In this document: piece after piece, positions 5,739 to 6,906 of the stretch
Layout: each line of letters opens with the position of its first letter
Position numbering within the stretch: the first letter of the stretch is position 1
NCBI GenBank assembly: GCA_900553345.1
Contig: USDE01000072.1
Coordinates: 1-6,906 of the forward strand
Direction: 5' to 3'
Source: an uncultured Collinsella sp.
GTDB lineage: Bacteria; Actinomycetota; Coriobacteriia; Coriobacteriales; Coriobacteriaceae
DNA length: 6,906 nucleotides
The notes under the pieces: model-generated
Database searches by the model: none
What the model saw: the letters and a program-made list of their open reading frames with translations, nothing else
What the model was told of the DNA's origin: nothing
Program-made: the position numbers and the translations under genes

Positions 5739-6185
5739 ATGCAACGCATTCTTTTTATCTGCTATGGAAATATCTGCCGCTCGACGATGGCCGAGTCGGT
5801 GTTTACCGAGCTCGTGCGCCGCGCTGGGCGCGAGGCGGAGTTTGTCATCGATTCCGCAGCGACCTCAACCGAGGAGATCGGCAACCCACCGCACCACGGT
5901 ACCGTTGCCAAACTATGCGAGGTCGGGATTCCCGTCGTCGCACATCGCGCGCGTCAGGTGCGTCGCGCGGAGTATGGCGACTGGGACCAAATTGTCTATA
6001 TGGACGACGAGAACGCCCGCGGCCTGCACCGTATCTTTGGCAAGGACCCCGATGGCAAGATCTCGCGCCTGCTCGATTGGACCGAGCGCCCCGGCGACGT
6101 GGCCGACCCCTGGTACACCGGCAATTTCGATGCCACCTACCGCGACGTGCTCGACGGCTGCACCGCCATGCTCGAGCAGCTGTAG
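5739..6185 (+). CDS. Low-molecular-weight protein tyrosine phosphatase
   Basis: A 148-residue cytosolic enzyme that removes phosphate from phosphotyrosine (in bacteria often a partner of tyrosine kinases; some relatives are protein-arginine phosphatases). The P-loop CYGNICRS gives the CX5R signature with nucleophile Cys8 and Arg14 at the N-terminus. HRARQ (69-73) is the usual conserved block, and DPWY (123-126) supplies the general acid Asp123. Length equals the family norm and all catalytic residues are present, so it should be active. The P-loop has Tyr instead of the common Leu after Cys8, and Thr16 instead of the common Pro. AGAAAGGA precedes the ATG. It starts 33 bases after the ATPase stop with no terminator between, so the two are probably co-transcribed. 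No tyrosine kinase is nearby. Confidence 0.93.
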   Translation: MQRILFICYGNICRSTMAESVFTELVRRAGREAEFVIDSAATSTEEIGNPPHHGTVAKLCEVGIPVVAHRARQVRRAEYGDWDQIVYMDDENARGLHRIFGKDPDGKISRLLDWTERPGDVADPWYTGNFDATYRDVLDGCTAMLEQL

Positions 6186-6231
6186 GCGCTCGGGCGGCGC
6201 GGATATACGGGCCACGCCATCGGTATAAAAC

Positions 6232-6353
6232 GAGCGTGGATTTTCTCCCGCATACAAATTGAGCGTGGACAATCTCCCACTTTGAGCGTTCAAGGGCGCC
6301 CTAAACGGGAGAAAATCCACGCTCATTATCTCGGTGGAAGATTATCCACGCTC
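6232..6353. repeat. Four-unit inverted repeat between convergent genes
   Basis: Four copies of a roughly 20-bp unit beginning GAGCGTGGA and continuing into TCTCCC or TCTTCC. Two are forward: A 6232-6250 and B 6261-6280. Two are inverted: A' 6306-6324 and B' 6334-6353. A and A' are exact reverse complements over 19 bases; B and B' match at 18 of 20. A 10-bp perfect palindrome, AGGGCGCCCT, lies at 6293-6302 between the pairs. The block fills the gap between the phosphatase stop and the stop of the minus-strand gene, ending two bases from the latter. It resembles a BIME/REP cluster and may act as a bidirectional transcript end, although no T-runs follow. Confidence 0.75.
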
Positions 6354-6355
6354 GG

Positions 6356-6685
6356 TTACTCGTCGACGATCTCGGCAAGCCAGACGTTCAACGTATCGAC
6401 CTCGGGGCAGCAGAACTTTGCCGTACCGGGCTCGTTGCCAGGCACGGTTCCGCCATAGCGCAGGATATCGATATAGGGAAAACCCACGTGGCAGGCCATG
6501 GCGCACATCTTGCCGCGGTCTCGATCGAAGTCAAAGACGTCGCCCGGCTTATGACCATGGTGGCAGCGACACACACCCAGCTGATCCACGCAGCTCACGC
6601 GGATACGCGGACGCTTGCCCCGCGACGCGCCGAGCGGCTTGTCCCCGCCCGCGGGCTTGGCACCGCCCTCGCCAGCGTTACTCAT
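6356..6685 (-). CDS. TIGR04076 family small Cys-rich protein
   Basis: A 109-residue protein of the TIGR04076 family, whose function is unknown. After a flexible Gly/Lys-rich N-terminal tail (1-25), residues 26-109 carry the family pattern: a short beta start (RIRVSCVD), GHKPGDVFDFD (44-54), CAMACHVGFPYIDILRYGG (61-79) and CCPEVDTLNVWLAE (92-105). Six cysteines (39, 41, 61, 65, 92, 93) and nearby histidines suggest metal or Fe-S binding, but this is inference. The ATG lies inside the 3' end of the upstream kinase gene: the two coding regions overlap by eight bases (ATGAGTAA), which points to translational coupling. No strong Shine-Dalgarno is seen before it, as expected for a coupled gene. The repeat cluster at 6232-6353 lies directly after its stop. 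Confidence 0.8.
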   Translation of the reverse strand: MSNAGEGGAKPAGGDKPLGASRGKRPRIRVSCVDQLGVCRCHHGHKPGDVFDFDRDRGKMCAMACHVGFPYIDILRYGGTVPGNEPGTAKFCCPEVDTLNVWLAEIVDE

Positions 6686-6906
6686 GGTCGATCACATCCA
6701 GGCAGGCCTCGATGGGAAGGCCGGCCGACTTGTCCTCTTGGCCGGCATTGCGCTCGATAAGCTCGGCCACCACACGCATAGCGTCGGTCGTCGCACGTTG
6801 CAGGCTCCAGCCGGCCATAACGCGACCCACGAGCACCGACGAGAACGTATCGCCCGTGCCCGGGAAATACACCGGGATCAGCTCAAAGGGAATCGTAAAG
6901 TGCTCT
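6678..6906 (-). CDS. Pyridoxal/pyridoxine kinase, C-terminal part (5' end outside window)
   Basis: About 75 C-terminal residues of a ribokinase-fold vitamin B6 kinase that phosphorylates pyridoxal, pyridoxine or pyridoxamine with ATP to feed PLP. The reading frame is open from the right edge. FELIPVYFPGTGDTFSSVL contains the GTGD anion-hole motif, whose Asp is the catalytic base in this family, followed by the helix LVGRVMAGWSLQRA and a C-terminal helix. The Pro-Val-Tyr-Phe-Pro lead-in to GTGD fits PdxK/PdxY-type kinases better than sugar kinases, but a hydroxymethylpyrimidine kinase cannot be excluded without the N-terminal part. The GTG at 6872 is an internal codon, not the start. The gene overlaps the TIGR04076 gene by eight bases, forming an operon. 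Confidence 0.85.
   Translation of the reverse strand, partial: EHFTIPFELIPVYFPGTGDTFSSVLVGRVMAGWSLQRATTDAMRVVAELIERNAGQEDKSAGLPIEACLDVIDHE

Overview
The window is GC-rich bacterial DNA with tightly packed genes. The protein types, the codon choice and the short palindromic repeats between genes fit a gut actinobacterium of the class Coriobacteriia, with Collinsella as the first guess. This is inferred from style and gene content; no marker gene is present. There are no rRNA, tRNA, CRISPR or transposase genes.

Layout. From left to right: an SLC13/DASS-type anion permease (minus, 25-1536); a 241-base spacer with a hairpin, a 19-bp palindrome and a long inverted repeat; a two-domain protein (minus, 1778-2725) joining an LpdD-like domain (prenylated-flavin chaperone family) to an isopentenyl-diphosphate-isomerase-like Nudix domain; a 161-base divergent spacer holding a second copy of the 19-bp palindrome, a good sigma70 promoter and a REP-like palindrome; an MFS efflux-type transporter (plus, 2887-4140); three copies of a different 22-bp semi-palindrome; an AAA ATPase with a C-terminal DUF4143/nuclease-fold domain (plus, 4335-5705); a low-molecular-weight protein tyrosine phosphatase (plus, 5739-6185); a four-unit inverted repeat between convergent genes; and, on the minus strand, a TIGR04076-type small Cys-rich protein (6356-6685) overlapping the 3' end of a pyridoxal/pyridoxine kinase gene that runs off the right edge.

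How the genes may work together. The most notable part is the left third. The palindrome CTGTRTTGCGRCWATACAG occurs once upstream of the permease and once upstream of the LpdD-Nudix gene (16 of 19 positions identical), so one regulator probably controls both. LpdD-family proteins assist prenylated FMN (prFMN) decarboxylases. prFMN is built from a dimethylallyl phosphate, and the Nudix half resembles the enzyme that makes dimethylallyl diphosphate, but the usual catalytic cysteine position is alanine. This suggests, as a hypothesis only, a module that takes up an organic (perhaps aromatic) acid and supplies or handles the prFMN cofactor. The ATPase/phosphatase pair and the PLP-kinase pair look like separate units.
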